A DNA stretch of 64,000 nucleotides from Cycloclasticus sp. (GCA_012959695.1 DUCS01000027.1:1-64000); one strand, 5' to 3'. Counted from the stretch's first letter, positions 40,848-50,966 are shown. Notes: a model not told the origin generated them from the letters alone. Numbers and translations are program-made.

Positions 40848-40925
40848 TATCAAATTACGTTTCTTTTAAAACTTGTGAATGTCTCGATAAAAACTGTAGT
40901 GGTCTAATGATTTTGGACACCAACC

Positions 40926-40945
40926 TAGGTGGTAAAATCCACCTA
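40926..40945 (+). promoter_or_regulatory. Inverted repeat upstream of the IS3 orfA
   Basis: TAGGTGG-TAAAAT-CCACCTA is a perfect 7-bp hairpin, 13 bp before the orfA ATG and next to its ribosome-binding site (AGAGGTG). Hairpins here in insertion sequences can limit transposase expression from outside transcription. That role is inferred. Confidence 0.45.
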
Positions 40946-41227
40946 ACAGAGGTGTTTAATGACAACAAAACGAAGAACGTTCAGCCCTGAATTCAAACGA
41001 GAAGCTGTCGAATTAGTACTGGATCAATCATACAGCCATCTCCAAGCCTGTGAAGCGTTAGGTGTTGGTGAAACAGCATTAAGGCGCTGGGTTATTCAGC
41101 TCGCATCTGAGCGCAGTGGAATTACGCCTAAAACGAAGGCTCTAACGCCAGATCAACAGCGAATACAAATGCTTGAGAAACGTGTTAAAAGGTTGGAGTT
41201 AGAAAAGAAAATATTAAAAAAGGCTAC

Positions 41228-42448
41228 TGTAGATTTAACTTGTCAATGCAACACTCTTTTCAATTACCTGTTTCGGTGTTTTAAATTTAAGCGTTTTCCT
41301 CGGACGGTTATTTAATTGATCCGCGACTGTATTGAGCGTTTTCTGTGAATGCACAGACAAGCATGTCTTTTTAGGAAAGTATTGTCGAATAAGGGAATTA
41401 GTATTTTCATTAGTACCTCGCTGCCAAGGGCTCTGAGGGTCACAAAAATACACGGGCATATCAGTATGGGCTGTAAACTCAGAGTGCTTAGCCAGCTCCA
41501 TGCCACGATCCCAAGTCAATGTTCGTCTTAATTGAGCTGGTAATTCTTTAAACCTCTCTGTTAACGCATGATTTACTGATGCAGAATCCTTCCCTTTAAG
41601 TTTCAAGATGATGGTGTAGCGTGATTTCCTATCTACAAGGGTCGCTATATGAGAGTTTTGGGAGCCTGATACCAAATCACCTTCCCAATGACCTATAGAT
41701 CGACGGCTATCTATGTGTTTGGCTCGTTCATGAATAGAAACGCCATTGACGATATTTATAGTTCCCCGCTCACCCTTGCGAGAATGTTTTTTTGATTGGC
41801 GAAGGCTATGGCTTCGTCGTAGATGTTTTGCTAACAGGTGGTTCAAAGCAGCTCTGTTACGAAAATAAATGGTTTTGTATATTGTTTCTGCTGATATTTG
41901 CATCGACTTTCGTCGGGGCATTGTTTTTCCCAGCCATCCTGAGATTTGCTCTGGTGACCACTTCAACTCAAGCTTTTCTAAAACAATACCCCTTAATTCA
42001 AGATTATATTCAAGTAAACATGGTTTGGGTCTTTTGGCCATTCGACTGGCACGGTTATTAGCATCAACAGCTTTATAGTAGCGCCTGCCGCGATTACGTT
42101 GAACTTCTCTTGAAATAGTGGATGGTGATCGCCCTAAGAAAGCAGCAATCGCACGAATACTCTTCTTTGCCGATAAGCCTACTCTTATCTCTTCTCGCTC
42201 AGCCATTGTTAGGTGTAGCGGTGCTCTTTTACGGTTTGGTGGCTTTATGCCCCCGGTGTCTCTTAATATAGTGAAAATGGTTCCAGGCTCCGAGTCTAAG
42301 ATCGATGCTATTTTGCTAAACCCTACTCCCTTTTTCCATAAATCAAAAACAAACTCTTTTTCCTGCGTTGTAAACATACGTTTCATCCAAAAGATCTCCA
42401 ATAACCAATGTTTTATCATGGTTGTTGCGTTGATCAGTTGAATCTACA
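41228..42448 (-). mobile_element. IS30-family insertion sequence nested in the IS3 element
   Basis: The terminal inverted repeats begin TGTAGATTTAACTTGTCAAT at 41228 and, on the other strand from 42448, TGTAGATTCAACTGATCAAC. They match the IS30 end pattern. Length is 1221 bp, equal to classical IS30. AC at 41226-41227 and at 42449-42450 forms a 2-bp target duplication. Its single transposase gene is intact, so the element may still be mobile. It entered after the IS3. Confidence 0.95.
41235..42386 (-). CDS. IS30-family transposase
   Basis: This DDE transposase has an N-terminal helix-turn-helix (FDLWKKGVGFSKIASIL), a second DNA-binding segment of IS30 type (LTMAEREEIRVGLSAKKSIR, IAAFLGRSPSTISREV) and the catalytic core with IGHWEGDLVSG (Asp), TLTWDRGMEL (Asp) and PWQRGTNENTN (Glu). 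No stop or frameshift seen. I chose ATG 42386, which gives 383 residues like IS30 and has GGAG upstream. ATG 42419 would add 11 residues. Confidence 0.92.
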   Translation of the reverse strand: MKRMFTTQEKEFVFDLWKKGVGFSKIASILDSEPGTIFTILRDTGGIKPPNRKRAPLHLTMAEREEIRVGLSAKKSIRAIAAFLGRSPSTISREVQRNRGRRYYKAVDANNRASRMAKRPKPCLLEYNLELRGIVLEKLELKWSPEQISGWLGKTMPRRKSMQISAETIYKTIYFRNRAALNHLLAKHLRRSHSLRQSKKHSRKGERGTINIVNGVSIHERAKHIDSRRSIGHWEGDLVSGSQNSHIATLVDRKSRYTIILKLKGKDSASVNHALTERFKELPAQLRRTLTWDRGMELAKHSEFTAHTDMPVYFCDPQSPWQRGTNENTNSLIRQYFPKKTCLSVHSQKTLNTVADQLNNRPRKTLKFKTPKQVIEKSVALTS

Positions 42449-42480
42449 ACCGCTCTCTTAATGTCGGACGAGATGCTACG

Positions 42481-43344
<864 letters not shown>

Positions 43345-43357
43345 CCACTACAAACAA

Positions 43358-43417
43358 ATGAATGCCCTCGCGGCAGAAAAGACGTTAGATGATAAAAAAG
43401 AGCGGGATAAACGTTAG
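43358..43417 (+). other. Short open frame beside the IS3 right end, possible gene remnant
   Basis: ATG 43358 to TAG 43417 encodes 19 residues rich in Lys, Glu and Asp (ALAAEKTLDDKKERDKR). It begins just after the IS3 target duplication. It could be the tail of a small gene cut by the IS3, but the other side of the IS holds only repeat DNA, so nothing can be rejoined. It may be chance. Confidence 0.2.
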
Positions 43418-43420
43418 AAA

Positions 43421-43843
43421 CTAAATCTTGTGAGTCTGCAACGGATACCCACGATTTTTATAAAACTTAAACCGTTCTCGGCCAGCTTTTTTAATAGCTT
43501 CATTTTGATTAACAAGCTCTGCGAATCGTTCAAATCGTCCGAAGCAATCGGGTGTTTGTTGGGTGAGGTTAATCAATACATCATGAATATCTATAGGGTC
43601 GCCACTGTGGCTGATATAGACAGGGTTATTTTCGCAGTCATTGGCATCAATGGTATGCGGTACAAAACTGGTGGGCGAGAATGACCACAGCAAATCATCC
43701 AGCTTTTTAGACTGTTGTTCAGATTCGGTATGAATATAAACACGGTGCCCTTGTTTGCTGGCTTTTTGCGCTAAACGACAAGCAAAGATGTGCTGTTTGT
43801 CAATGTTGTCATCAGGTAAAACGTAAAAGTCTATTCGTGTCAT
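43421..43843 (-). CDS. holC: DNA polymerase III subunit chi
   Basis: HolC links the clamp loader (with psi) to SSB at the replication fork. The 140-residue sequence has RIDFYVLPDD at the N terminus, LACRLAQKASKQGHRVYIHT-like residues (ACRLAQKASKQGHRVYIHT), and LDDLLWSFSPTSFVPH, all typical. It follows pepA by 17 bp on the minus strand. In relatives valS follows directly; here the IS elements separate them. Confidence 0.94.
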   Translation of the reverse strand: MTRIDFYVLPDDNIDKQHIFACRLAQKASKQGHRVYIHTESEQQSKKLDDLLWSFSPTSFVPHTIDANDCENNPVYISHSGDPIDIHDVLINLTQQTPDCFGRFERFAELVNQNEAIKKAGRERFKFYKNRGYPLQTHKI

Positions 43844-43860
43844 TGGTTTGTCTTAAAAGA

Positions 43861-45348
43861 TTAACAACGATCTAAAATGAATTGGCTGAGCATATGAACT
43901 GGGCGACCTGTTGCACCTTTATCAGCACCAGACTTCCATGCAGTGCCTGCGATGTCTAAATGCGCCCATTTGTAATCTTCGGTAAAGCGCGATAAGAAAC
44001 ATGCTGCGGTTATTGTGCCGCCAGTTGGCCCACCAATATTCGCGAGGTCTGCAAAGTTACTTTTTAATTGGGGGCGATACTCGTCCCATAGCGGCAATTG
44101 CCAAGCCTTGTCGCCTACTTTTATGCCAGCGCCCAACAGTTCGTTGGCCAGTTCGTCGTTATTACCCAATAAGCCAGTTGCGTGCTTGCCTAATGCGACA
44201 ACGCAAGCGCCGGTTAATGTAGCGATATCAATCACTACGTCGGGCTTAAATTTAGCTGAATAGGTCAGTGCATCGCATAAAATAAGTCGGCCTTCGGCGT
44301 CGGTATTAAGGATCTCAATGGTGAGGCCTTTCATGCTGGTCACGATGTCGCCCGGCTTGTTGGCATCGCCATCGGGTAAATTTTCTGAAGACGGAACAAC
44401 GCCCACCACGTTAATAGGTAAGTTTAATTCGGCGCACATTTGCATCACGCCAAATACGCTGGCGCCGCCGCACATGTCGTATTTCATTTCATCCATGCCG
44501 GATGAGGGCTTGATGGAAATGCCGCCCGCATCAAAAGTGAGCCCTTTGCCAACAATGACGATGGGTTTTTGAGATGCTGGGCCGCCTTTATGTTCCATAG
44601 TAATCAGCTTTGCAGGTTCGCGAGAGCCACGTGACACAGACAGTAGAGAGCCCATGCCCAGCTTTTCCATTTTTGCTTCATCAAGTACGGTGACTTTAAG
44701 TGATTTGTGTTCTTTGCCTAATGCTTTTGCGGTGTTAGCTAAGTACGTTGGTGTGCAGATGTTGCCGGGTAAATCAGCTAATTTTTTTGCGCTATCAACG
44801 CCGTTAGCAATACTGGTGGCAACGGTGGCTGCTTTGTCTATTGCTGCGGCAGAACTATCGCCGGTTACTAACAGTTGGCATTTTTCTAAAGCATGTGCAT
44901 CGGGTGCGGATGTGGTTAATGTCTCTGTATATTGATACAGCGCTTCGCGAGATTTAAGGACCAATTGGCGCACTTTCCAATCATCATTTTTATTAATCAC
45001 GTCAACGGTAAGTAGAGCGGAACAAATGGATTTAATGGGCAAGCGTTTAAGTGCGTTGATGGATGCGCTTGAGGCTTTATTAAAGTCCACATCGGTTGTT
45101 TTTCCTTGCTCGCCAACACCAACAAGAAGAATGCGTTTCGTTTTGCTGCCTACCGGCATTTGTAATAACAAGGTGTTACCGGCCTTGCCTGTTGCGTCGC
45201 CTTGTTTTAAAATAGCAGCAATTTGTTTATTGTGGGCGTTGTCGAATGCGTTAGTTACATCGGACTGCTTGCCTTTGCTGAAAACCGGCAAGATTAAACA
45301 CGGTGTTGAAAGTTTATCTATTTGACCCTTTTTTGAAACAAATTGCAT
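43861..45348 (-). CDS. pepA: Leucyl aminopeptidase (cytosol aminopeptidase PepA)
   Basis: This M17 di-metal aminopeptidase also acts as a DNA-binding protein in E. coli. The metal-site motifs VGKGLTFDAGGISIKP and NTDAEGRLILCDAL are exact. LADLPGNICTPTYLA and HLDIAGTAWKSGADKGATGR are also typical. 495 residues, normal. It is divergent from lptF, the same arrangement as in E. coli. Confidence 0.97.
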   Translation of the reverse strand: MQFVSKKGQIDKLSTPCLILPVFSKGKQSDVTNAFDNAHNKQIAAILKQGDATGKAGNTLLLQMPVGSKTKRILLVGVGEQGKTTDVDFNKASSASINALKRLPIKSICSALLTVDVINKNDDWKVRQLVLKSREALYQYTETLTTSAPDAHALEKCQLLVTGDSSAAAIDKAATVATSIANGVDSAKKLADLPGNICTPTYLANTAKALGKEHKSLKVTVLDEAKMEKLGMGSLLSVSRGSREPAKLITMEHKGGPASQKPIVIVGKGLTFDAGGISIKPSSGMDEMKYDMCGGASVFGVMQMCAELNLPINVVGVVPSSENLPDGDANKPGDIVTSMKGLTIEILNTDAEGRLILCDALTYSAKFKPDVVIDIATLTGACVVALGKHATGLLGNNDELANELLGAGIKVGDKAWQLPLWDEYRPQLKSNFADLANIGGPTGGTITAACFLSRFTEDYKWAHLDIAGTAWKSGADKGATGRPVHMLSQFILDRC

Positions 45349-45426
45349 GGTGCGACCCTTGTGATTAGTAATGTTTTTATGCGGCTTTTCCGTTAGGATA
45401 CGGGAACATATTCCGCGTAGATTTAA

Positions 45427-46563
45427 GTGTCTAACTATAAGCCAAATACACCATTGATGTCTGTGTTTAAATTAAAAATTATTGATCGTTTATTCGTCGT
45501 TCAACTGAGCAAAATGATGCTGGGTGTGATGATGGTGCTGTCGGTGATTTTATTGAGCCAGCGTTTGGTGCGGCTGCTTTCAAAAGTAACGGCGGGTGAG
45601 TTGTCGATGGATGCGGTGTTGTCCTTAATCAGTTTTAACATGATGTTACTGATTATTAAGATTATTCCCGTCGCGTTATTGTTGTCGGTTCTTATGGTGT
45701 TGGGGCGCATGTACCGTGACCATGAAATGACGGCGTTGTTTTCAGCCGGTGTTGGACTTAAACAAATTTATCGTTCAATCTTTATCTTTGTTGTGCCACT
45801 GTTCGCGTTGACGCTGTATTTATCATTGGTGACTGCGCCGTCCTTAATGCAAGCTGCTGAACGGGTGAAAACAGAAGATCAGGCGAATTTAGATATTCGT
45901 GGTATCACCGACGGGCGTTTTAATGAGTACAGCCGCGGTGATTTGGTTTTTTATGTTGAAGAAATAACCGATGACGACAAAATGTTGAACGTGTTTATTC
46001 AAAACCGTCAGCACGGCAAATTGGGCATCACCTCGTCAAAAAGTGGTGAAATTAAAGTAGACCCTGCAACCGGTGATCGCTTTATTATCCTAAAAGATGG
46101 CAGCCGTTATGAAGGGGTGCCGGGTCAGGCGGATTACAAGGTCATCAAGTTTAAAGAGTACGGCGTGGTGGTGGCTCAGGCGAATGATAAAGCGGTGACC
46201 TTCAGGACGAAAGAAAAATCGACCCGTGTGTTGATGGACATGAATTCACCGCGGGCTACCAGTGAACTGCAACGTCGATGGTCTATCCCTCTGGCAATAC
46301 TCACCTTTGCCTTGTTAGCGGTCCCCATCAGCCGTGTATCTCCACGTGCGGGTATGTACGGTAATTTATTAACCGCGTTGTTAATTTATATTATTTTCGA
46401 AAATTTCATGAGTTTATCTCACTCATGGATAGTGAAAGGGACTATCCCCGCTTGGGTTGGCATCTGGTGGGTGCATCTGTTGATGGTGGGTTTGGCCGGC
46501 TTTATGATGATTAAAATGCTGGGTTTTAGGTACTTTAAAAACACAATGTTGTCGAAGAAATGA
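45427..46563 (+). CDS. lptF: LPS export ABC transporter permease LptF
   Basis: LptF is one of two inner membrane subunits that, with LptB2 and LptG, extract LPS from the inner membrane and pass it to LptC. Six membrane segments bracket a large periplasmic beta-jellyroll domain (about 140-275). Coupling-helix residues (LGRMYRDHEMTALFSAGVG) are conserved. The start is uncertain: GTG 45427 or ATG 45457, neither with a strong ribosome-binding site. The shorter form matches relatives better. Overlaps lptG by 4 bp. Confidence 0.95.
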   Translation: MSNYKPNTPLMSVFKLKIIDRLFVVQLSKMMLGVMMVLSVILLSQRLVRLLSKVTAGELSMDAVLSLISFNMMLLIIKIIPVALLLSVLMVLGRMYRDHEMTALFSAGVGLKQIYRSIFIFVVPLFALTLYLSLVTAPSLMQAAERVKTEDQANLDIRGITDGRFNEYSRGDLVFYVEEITDDDKMLNVFIQNRQHGKLGITSSKSGEIKVDPATGDRFIILKDGSRYEGVPGQADYKVIKFKEYGVVVAQANDKAVTFRTKEKSTRVLMDMNSPRATSELQRRWSIPLAILTFALLAVPISRVSPRAGMYGNLLTALLIYIIFENFMSLSHSWIVKGTIPAWVGIWWVHLLMVGLAGFMMIKMLGFRYFKNTMLSKK

Positions 46564-47624
46564 AAGTAATTAATAGATACATTGCGGTCGAAATATTAAA
46601 AAGCACAGCCGTTGCCGTGGCATTTTTATTGTCGCTAGTCTTAGTCATAACGTTTGCTGATGAAATTGAAGACATGGGTACGGGCCAGTACGGTTTTGTC
46701 GAGATTCTTAAATATTTGGCGTTAATTGCGCCGCGTAACTTTTATGAATTATTGCCATCGGCGGCTTTATTGGGCGCTTTAATAACGCTGGGTAGCATGG
46801 CCAATAACTATGAATTAACTGCAATGCGCGCTGCAGGTATCAGCCGTTGGCAAATTATTTTTGCCGCCCTTCGGGTAGGTGTGGTGTTAATGTTTGTGTC
46901 GCTATTCGTTAGTGAAGTGATTGCGCCGACAACAGAACAGGCAGCACAAATGCTAAAGTTTACCTCGAAGAATGAACAAGTTGCGTTGACAACAAAATAC
47001 GGCTTTTGGACGCGTGATGGCAATACCTATCTAAATATCCGTGAGATTTTAAATTCATCTGAGCTTAAGGACGTGAACATATATGAGATGACGGATAACA
47101 ACGAATTGAAATATGCAACACACGCCGCGACCGCCAGTTTTGTTGAGGATAAATGGCAACTTAAAGGTATACAGAAAACCACTATTACGGATGAAGGTGT
47201 GGATGTTTCTAATTCGGATACCGCCTTATTAGATTCGCTACTTGATCCGGGTCTGCTCGATGTGATTATTGTAAAGCCAGAAAGGTTATCAATTATTGGT
47301 TTGGCGAGTTATATTCAGTTTCTTGAAAACAATGGACAGGACGCCTCGCGCTTCCTAGTGGCCATTACCAGTAAATTAGTGCGTCCGTTTGTGATTTTAG
47401 TGATGTTGCTAATTGCCATACCGATGGTGCTAGGTGTAAAGCGCGCCGGCAGTACGGGGACGCGCATTTTAATTGGTGCTTTGATTGGTATTGGTTTTAG
47501 CTTGTTGGATCGGTTATTTGGAAATGTAGGTGTGGCGTATGGATTTAACCCCATTATTGCCGCCTCATTACCTTTCTTGTTGGCCCTAACGGCATCGATT
47601 TTCACGATTCGCCGAATGGATTAA
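46560..47624 (+). CDS. lptG: LPS export ABC transporter permease LptG
   Basis: LptG is the second permease of the LptB2FG exporter. Starts MKVINRYIAVEILKS, has six membrane segments, the coupling region LGSMANNYELTAMRAAGISRWQ (split: LGSMANNYELTAM, RAAGISRWQ), the periplasmic jellyroll, and the C-terminal IPMVLGVKRAGSTGTRI. 354 residues. Translationally coupled to lptF. Its stop directly meets the convergent RDD gene. Confidence 0.96.
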   Translation: MKVINRYIAVEILKSTAVAVAFLLSLVLVITFADEIEDMGTGQYGFVEILKYLALIAPRNFYELLPSAALLGALITLGSMANNYELTAMRAAGISRWQIIFAALRVGVVLMFVSLFVSEVIAPTTEQAAQMLKFTSKNEQVALTTKYGFWTRDGNTYLNIREILNSSELKDVNIYEMTDNNELKYATHAATASFVEDKWQLKGIQKTTITDEGVDVSNSDTALLDSLLDPGLLDVIIVKPERLSIIGLASYIQFLENNGQDASRFLVAITSKLVRPFVILVMLLIAIPMVLGVKRAGSTGTRILIGALIGIGFSLLDRLFGNVGVAYGFNPIIAASLPFLLALTASIFTIRRMD

Positions 47625-48050
47625 TTAGGCTGACTTTTTCCAGTCTAAGCGACTTTTTGAGGCAATGTCGTGCCACATCAAACGGTCTTTATTAAATAAC
47701 ATCCAGATGATACCTGCGCCGCATAGCCCCCAAGAAAAGATAGCCGTGGTAAAGCGTATAAGCGCTTGTTTCCAAGAAATAGTAGAACCATTATCGTTAA
47801 CGACTTGCAGTTTCCAAGCCATAAGGCCTAGCGTTTGCCCGCTTCTAGTCCAAAACCAGCCGTAGAATGCAAAGCTAACGAGCAGCAAGTAAACGGAAAA
47901 CATCCAAGAGTTTGGTTCAAATAAATTGTCTTTTTGGAACGGTAATACGGCCAGTGTGGCGGCAAAGAAAACAGCGATAAGTAATAAGAGGTCGTAAACG
48001 ATAACGGTCAGTCGCTTAAAAATACCGGGCGGTTTTATAGAATCAGTCAT
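47625..48050 (-). CDS. RDD family membrane protein
   Basis: 141 residues with three to four membrane segments. The family pattern is visible as FKRLTVIVYDLLLL (where Asp is kept but the canonical Arg-Asp is Tyr-Asp) and SGQTLGLMAWKLQVVNDNG. The role of RDD proteins is mostly unknown; some act in ion exchange. Adjacent to lptG in several gammaproteobacteria. Lies 15 bp after bepA and may share its transcript. Confidence 0.88.
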   Translation of the reverse strand: MTDSIKPPGIFKRLTVIVYDLLLLIAVFFAATLAVLPFQKDNLFEPNSWMFSVYLLLVSFAFYGWFWTRSGQTLGLMAWKLQVVNDNGSTISWKQALIRFTTAIFSWGLCGAGIIWMLFNKDRLMWHDIASKSRLDWKKSA

Positions 48051-48065
48051 GGTGTGTTGTAACGG

Positions 48066-49541
48066 TTAAAGTAAACGGGGTGCGTTGAGCTCAGCTTGAA
48101 GTTGGTTGATGCGGTTTTCAATTTGGCTGCTTAAATAAAAGTTATTATCGGCGGCGCGTAAGGCTTGTTCAAGTTGAATAATGGCGTCTTTAGTGAACCC
48201 TAAGGAGTAAAAGTATTCGGCTCTGTATTGAAACCCGCGAACCGGGTTTTTAGCTTGCCCGTAAGCGATGGATAATAAATCAAAGACATTAGGTGTCGGG
48301 TTAAACTGTTGTAAATCATGGTTTAAATAAGTGAGTGCTTGTTGTGGTTTGCCATTGTGTAACAACACTTGGGCATACAGCAGATTAACCGCTCGGCTTT
48401 TTGGGAAGAGTTGAATGGCTTTTTTAAATAGGGCTAATGAAACTTGAGGTTTTTCGTCACGGTATTCATTGAGTGCGAAGGCGGTTAAGTAATGTGGTTG
48501 TTTTGGGTTTCGCTTAGTCAGCGCCCGTAAAATGCTTCGTGCTTTTGTAAACTGTCGGTCTTTCATTAAGGCAAGGGCTAAGCCGTAGCTTGCGGCATCT
48601 TTAACGTCTTGCGTGCCTTGTTTTGATTCGTTCTCGAGAGACTTTATAAGTTCTATAACAGATGTTTGGCGTAATTTAGCGATACGAATTTTCATTCTAA
48701 TCAAACGGAAATCTTGTGAGTCCGCAACTTGCTTGTATGGGTATTGTTCAGCTCTGGCTGATGTGTCTGCGATTCGAGAAGTGGGCGCAGGATGAGTCCT
48801 TAAAATTTCAGGAATCTTTTGGCCGTAATTACGTGATGCGGCTTGTAGGCGGCCGAAAAAGATAGGCATGCTTCGTGGATCAAATCCTGCGTCAGCTAGG
48901 TTTTGCACGCCGACTCGGTCAGCTTCGGCTTCATGGCTACGTGTAAAGTTGATTTGTTTTTGTACTTGCCCAGCTTGTACGGCAAGAATGGCGGCTGGAC
49001 CTATGCCTGGTACAGCAACACCTAAAATAACAGCGGCCAATGTAGCGGCAGCGCTAGGCAAAGACATTTGGCTCGCAGTTTCAATCGCGCGTTGTAAATG
49101 CTGCTGGGTTACGTGGCCAATTTCATGTGCAAAGACGGATGCCAATTCACTTTCAGATTCGGTGGCCAGTATGAGCCCTGAGTTAATGCCGATATTGGCA
49201 TTAGGGCCGGCAAAGGCGTTGATGCGATTATCATGGACGACAAAAAAATTAAAACGCCGGTCAGGTTGCTCGCTAAATTTAGCAACTTTATCACCCAGCT
49301 GTTGAACGTAGTCATTAATTTCTTGGTCGTTGCTGAGAGGGATGCTGCGGCGAATGTTTCGAAGAAATGCTTTGCCTAGTTTTTTTTCCAACTCGCCGGA
49401 AATGATGATGTTAGAGGTGTTGCCAATGTCAGGCAGTTTGATGCGGTTGTTGGCGCGGCTGTCGTGCGACCATAGCAGTGAGCTACCCATAAACAGGATA
49501 GTGAAAACTGACGAGAGAATAACGGTAAAAAAACAACGCAT
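48066..49541 (-). CDS. bepA: Periplasmic M48 metalloprotease with TPRs (BepA-like)
   Basis: A signal peptide (about 1-31) leads to an M48 zinc protease domain with VFAHEIGHVTQQH (HExxH) and a downstream ligand in SHEAEADRVG. A C-terminal TPR array spans about 310-490. BepA promotes assembly of the LPS translocon protein LptD or degrades it when stalled. 491 residues agree with that family. The proximity to lptFG is functionally consistent but on the opposite strand. Confidence 0.93.
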   Translation of the reverse strand: MRCFFTVILSSVFTILFMGSSLLWSHDSRANNRIKLPDIGNTSNIIISGELEKKLGKAFLRNIRRSIPLSNDQEINDYVQQLGDKVAKFSEQPDRRFNFFVVHDNRINAFAGPNANIGINSGLILATESESELASVFAHEIGHVTQQHLQRAIETASQMSLPSAAATLAAVILGVAVPGIGPAAILAVQAGQVQKQINFTRSHEAEADRVGVQNLADAGFDPRSMPIFFGRLQAASRNYGQKIPEILRTHPAPTSRIADTSARAEQYPYKQVADSQDFRLIRMKIRIAKLRQTSVIELIKSLENESKQGTQDVKDAASYGLALALMKDRQFTKARSILRALTKRNPKQPHYLTAFALNEYRDEKPQVSLALFKKAIQLFPKSRAVNLLYAQVLLHNGKPQQALTYLNHDLQQFNPTPNVFDLLSIAYGQAKNPVRGFQYRAEYFYSLGFTKDAIIQLEQALRAADNNFYLSSQIENRINQLQAELNAPRLL

Positions 49542-49606
49542 GGTATTATGCTGATTAATCCATTTTAGGTGTCGCTCCAGTTTAGTTGAGTTTAAAAGTA
49601 AGTTAA

Positions 49607-49999
49607 ATGAAAATCTCAGTTCAAATAAATGCCAGTCCGTATCAGCACCAAGCTGCGGATACGGCGTGGCATTTTATTCAAGCTGCGCTAGCCGGTGGGC
49701 ACGAAATTTACCGCGTGTTTTTTTATCATGACGGAATCTATAACGCGCTTCGTGATTCTCGCCCGCCGGGAGATGAACGAGATATTGTAAAGAGGTGGTC
49801 TGAGCTACATGTGGACAACAATATTGACTTGGTGGTGTGCATTTCTTCGGCGCAACGAAGAGGTTTGTTGGAACAATCGGTGGCTAAGAAAGTGGCTGGA
49901 TACGAAAAAGCATTAGCGGATGGTTTTCGCATAGCGGGGCTAGGCTTGCTGATGGAAGCGGTGATTGATTCAGAGCGCCATGTGATCTTTGGTGAGTAA
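49607..49999 (+). CDS. tusD: Sulfurtransferase TusD (DsrE family)
   Basis: This is the sulfur-relay subunit that accepts persulfide sulfur from TusA within the TusBCD complex for 2-thiolation of wobble uridine in tRNA. DsrE-fold features are GGHEIYRVFFYHDGIYNA and the active-site cysteine in LVVCISSAQRRGL, followed by FRIAGLGLLMEA. 130 residues. It is followed by tusC with no gap. Confidence 0.94.
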   Translation: MKISVQINASPYQHQAADTAWHFIQAALAGGHEIYRVFFYHDGIYNALRDSRPPGDERDIVKRWSELHVDNNIDLVVCISSAQRRGLLEQSVAKKVAGYEKALADGFRIAGLGLLMEAVIDSERHVIFGE

Positions 50000-50356
50000 A
50001 TGAAAACATTGATGTTTATTATTGATAAGCCGCTTCATGGTAATGTCCGTGCGCAGGAATTTTTGGATATGGCGATGATGGCGGCAGCGTTTGATCAGCG
50101 CGTATTAATGGTGTTTGAAGGAGATGGTGCGTACGCGCTATTGCAACATCAGCAAGTTGAATCTGCTGGGCTAAAGAACATGACGCCTGTGTTAAGTGCA
50201 TTAGCTATTTACGATATTAATGATGTGTTGATTGAACGAGAATCGATGAGTTCAAGGGCTATAAATGAAGATCAGCTACTTATGCCAGCGGATGTTCTGC
50301 CCCGTTGCGAGATTAAAAACAAAATGAACGCGGCAGATCACGTGTTTAGTTTCTAA
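50000..50356 (+). CDS. tusC: Sulfur relay protein TusC (DsrF family)
   Basis: This 118-residue DsrF-like subunit of TusBCD has the N-terminal TLMFIIDKPLHGN and the LMVFEGDGAYAL motif typical of the family. It has no role as a sulfur carrier in the known complex and is structural. ATG follows directly on the tusD stop; the stop overlaps tusB by one base. Confidence 0.92.
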   Translation: MKTLMFIIDKPLHGNVRAQEFLDMAMMAAAFDQRVLMVFEGDGAYALLQHQQVESAGLKNMTPVLSALAIYDINDVLIERESMSSRAINEDQLLMPADVLPRCEIKNKMNAADHVFSF

Positions 50357-50646
50357 TGTTATTTATTATTAATAAAAACAGTGCCGAGATTGCAAGTTGC
50401 ATTGCTAAAGCATCAACTGATGATGTTGTTTTATTGATAGAAGACGCGGTATTTGCAGTTGTTGAGTGTGATGCATCACCTATTGTGCAGATATCGGGTA
50501 GCGCCTCAGCCATTTACGCCTTGTCTGCCGATTTGCAGGCAAGAGGGATTGGGGAAGATGCTTGTTATAAACACATTAAATTCGTTGATTACCTAGGTTT
50601 TGTCGAATTAGTTGTTAATAACAACCCAATAAGGTCAGTTTTTTGA
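50356..50646 (+). CDS. tusB: Sulfur relay protein TusB (DsrH family)
   Basis: 96 residues of DsrH type: LFIINKNSAEIASCIAKAS, VVLLIEDAVFAV and ALSADLQARGI are the family marks. It completes the heterohexamer with TusC and TusD. Overlaps tusE by 4 bp. Confidence 0.9.
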   Translation: MLFIINKNSAEIASCIAKASTDDVVLLIEDAVFAVVECDASPIVQISGSASAIYALSADLQARGIGEDACYKHIKFVDYLGFVELVVNNNPIRSVF

Positions 50647-50963
50647 TGTTAGGGGAACTCGATCGTGACGAATATGGGTTTTTGAAACACCGCTCGCAAT
50701 GGAGTGAACAGGTAGCGGAAGCTTTAGCGCTGGAGGATGGTTTGGCGTTATCCACGGCGCACTGGGAAATCATCCGTTTTATGCAAGGGTATTACGATGA
50801 ATATAACCATCAACCCAATGCACGGTTATTTGGGCAAGCCATAAAAAAATCTTTGGGCGCGGACAAAGGCTCGTCCATTTGCCTATATAAACTGTTTCCA
50901 GAAGGGCCTTTAAAGTACGCGAATAAATACGCGGGGTTGCCTATTCCGCCATCCTGCATATAA
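50643..50963 (+). CDS. tusE: Sulfur carrier TusE (DsrC family)
   Basis: TusE takes the persulfide from TusD and passes it to MnmA. DsrC-family residues are DEYGFLKHRSQW, LTTAHWEIIRFM-like (LSTAHWEIIRFMQGYY), and the flexible C-terminal arm AGLPIPPSCI with the invariant penultimate Cys. The second arm cysteine of true dissimilatory DsrC is replaced (KYANKYAGLP), so tRNA thiolation rather than sulfur oxidation is the likely role. 106 residues. Confidence 0.92.
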   Translation: MMLGELDRDEYGFLKHRSQWSEQVAEALALEDGLALSTAHWEIIRFMQGYYDEYNHQPNARLFGQAIKKSLGADKGSSICLYKLFPEGPLKYANKYAGLPIPPSCI

Positions 50964-50966
50964 CAG

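Noticed and set aside
40439..40907. Open frames of 70-75 residues between valS and the IS3
   Set aside because: They lie in the repeat modules, have no recognisable features and cross the hairpins.
41792..42061. 89-residue frame inside the IS30-type element
   Set aside because: Antisense to the IS30 transposase. No ribosome-binding site.
40895..42448. IS3 and IS30 as a composite transposon carrying cargo
   Set aside because: The two elements are nested, not flanking, and no cargo gene lies between them.
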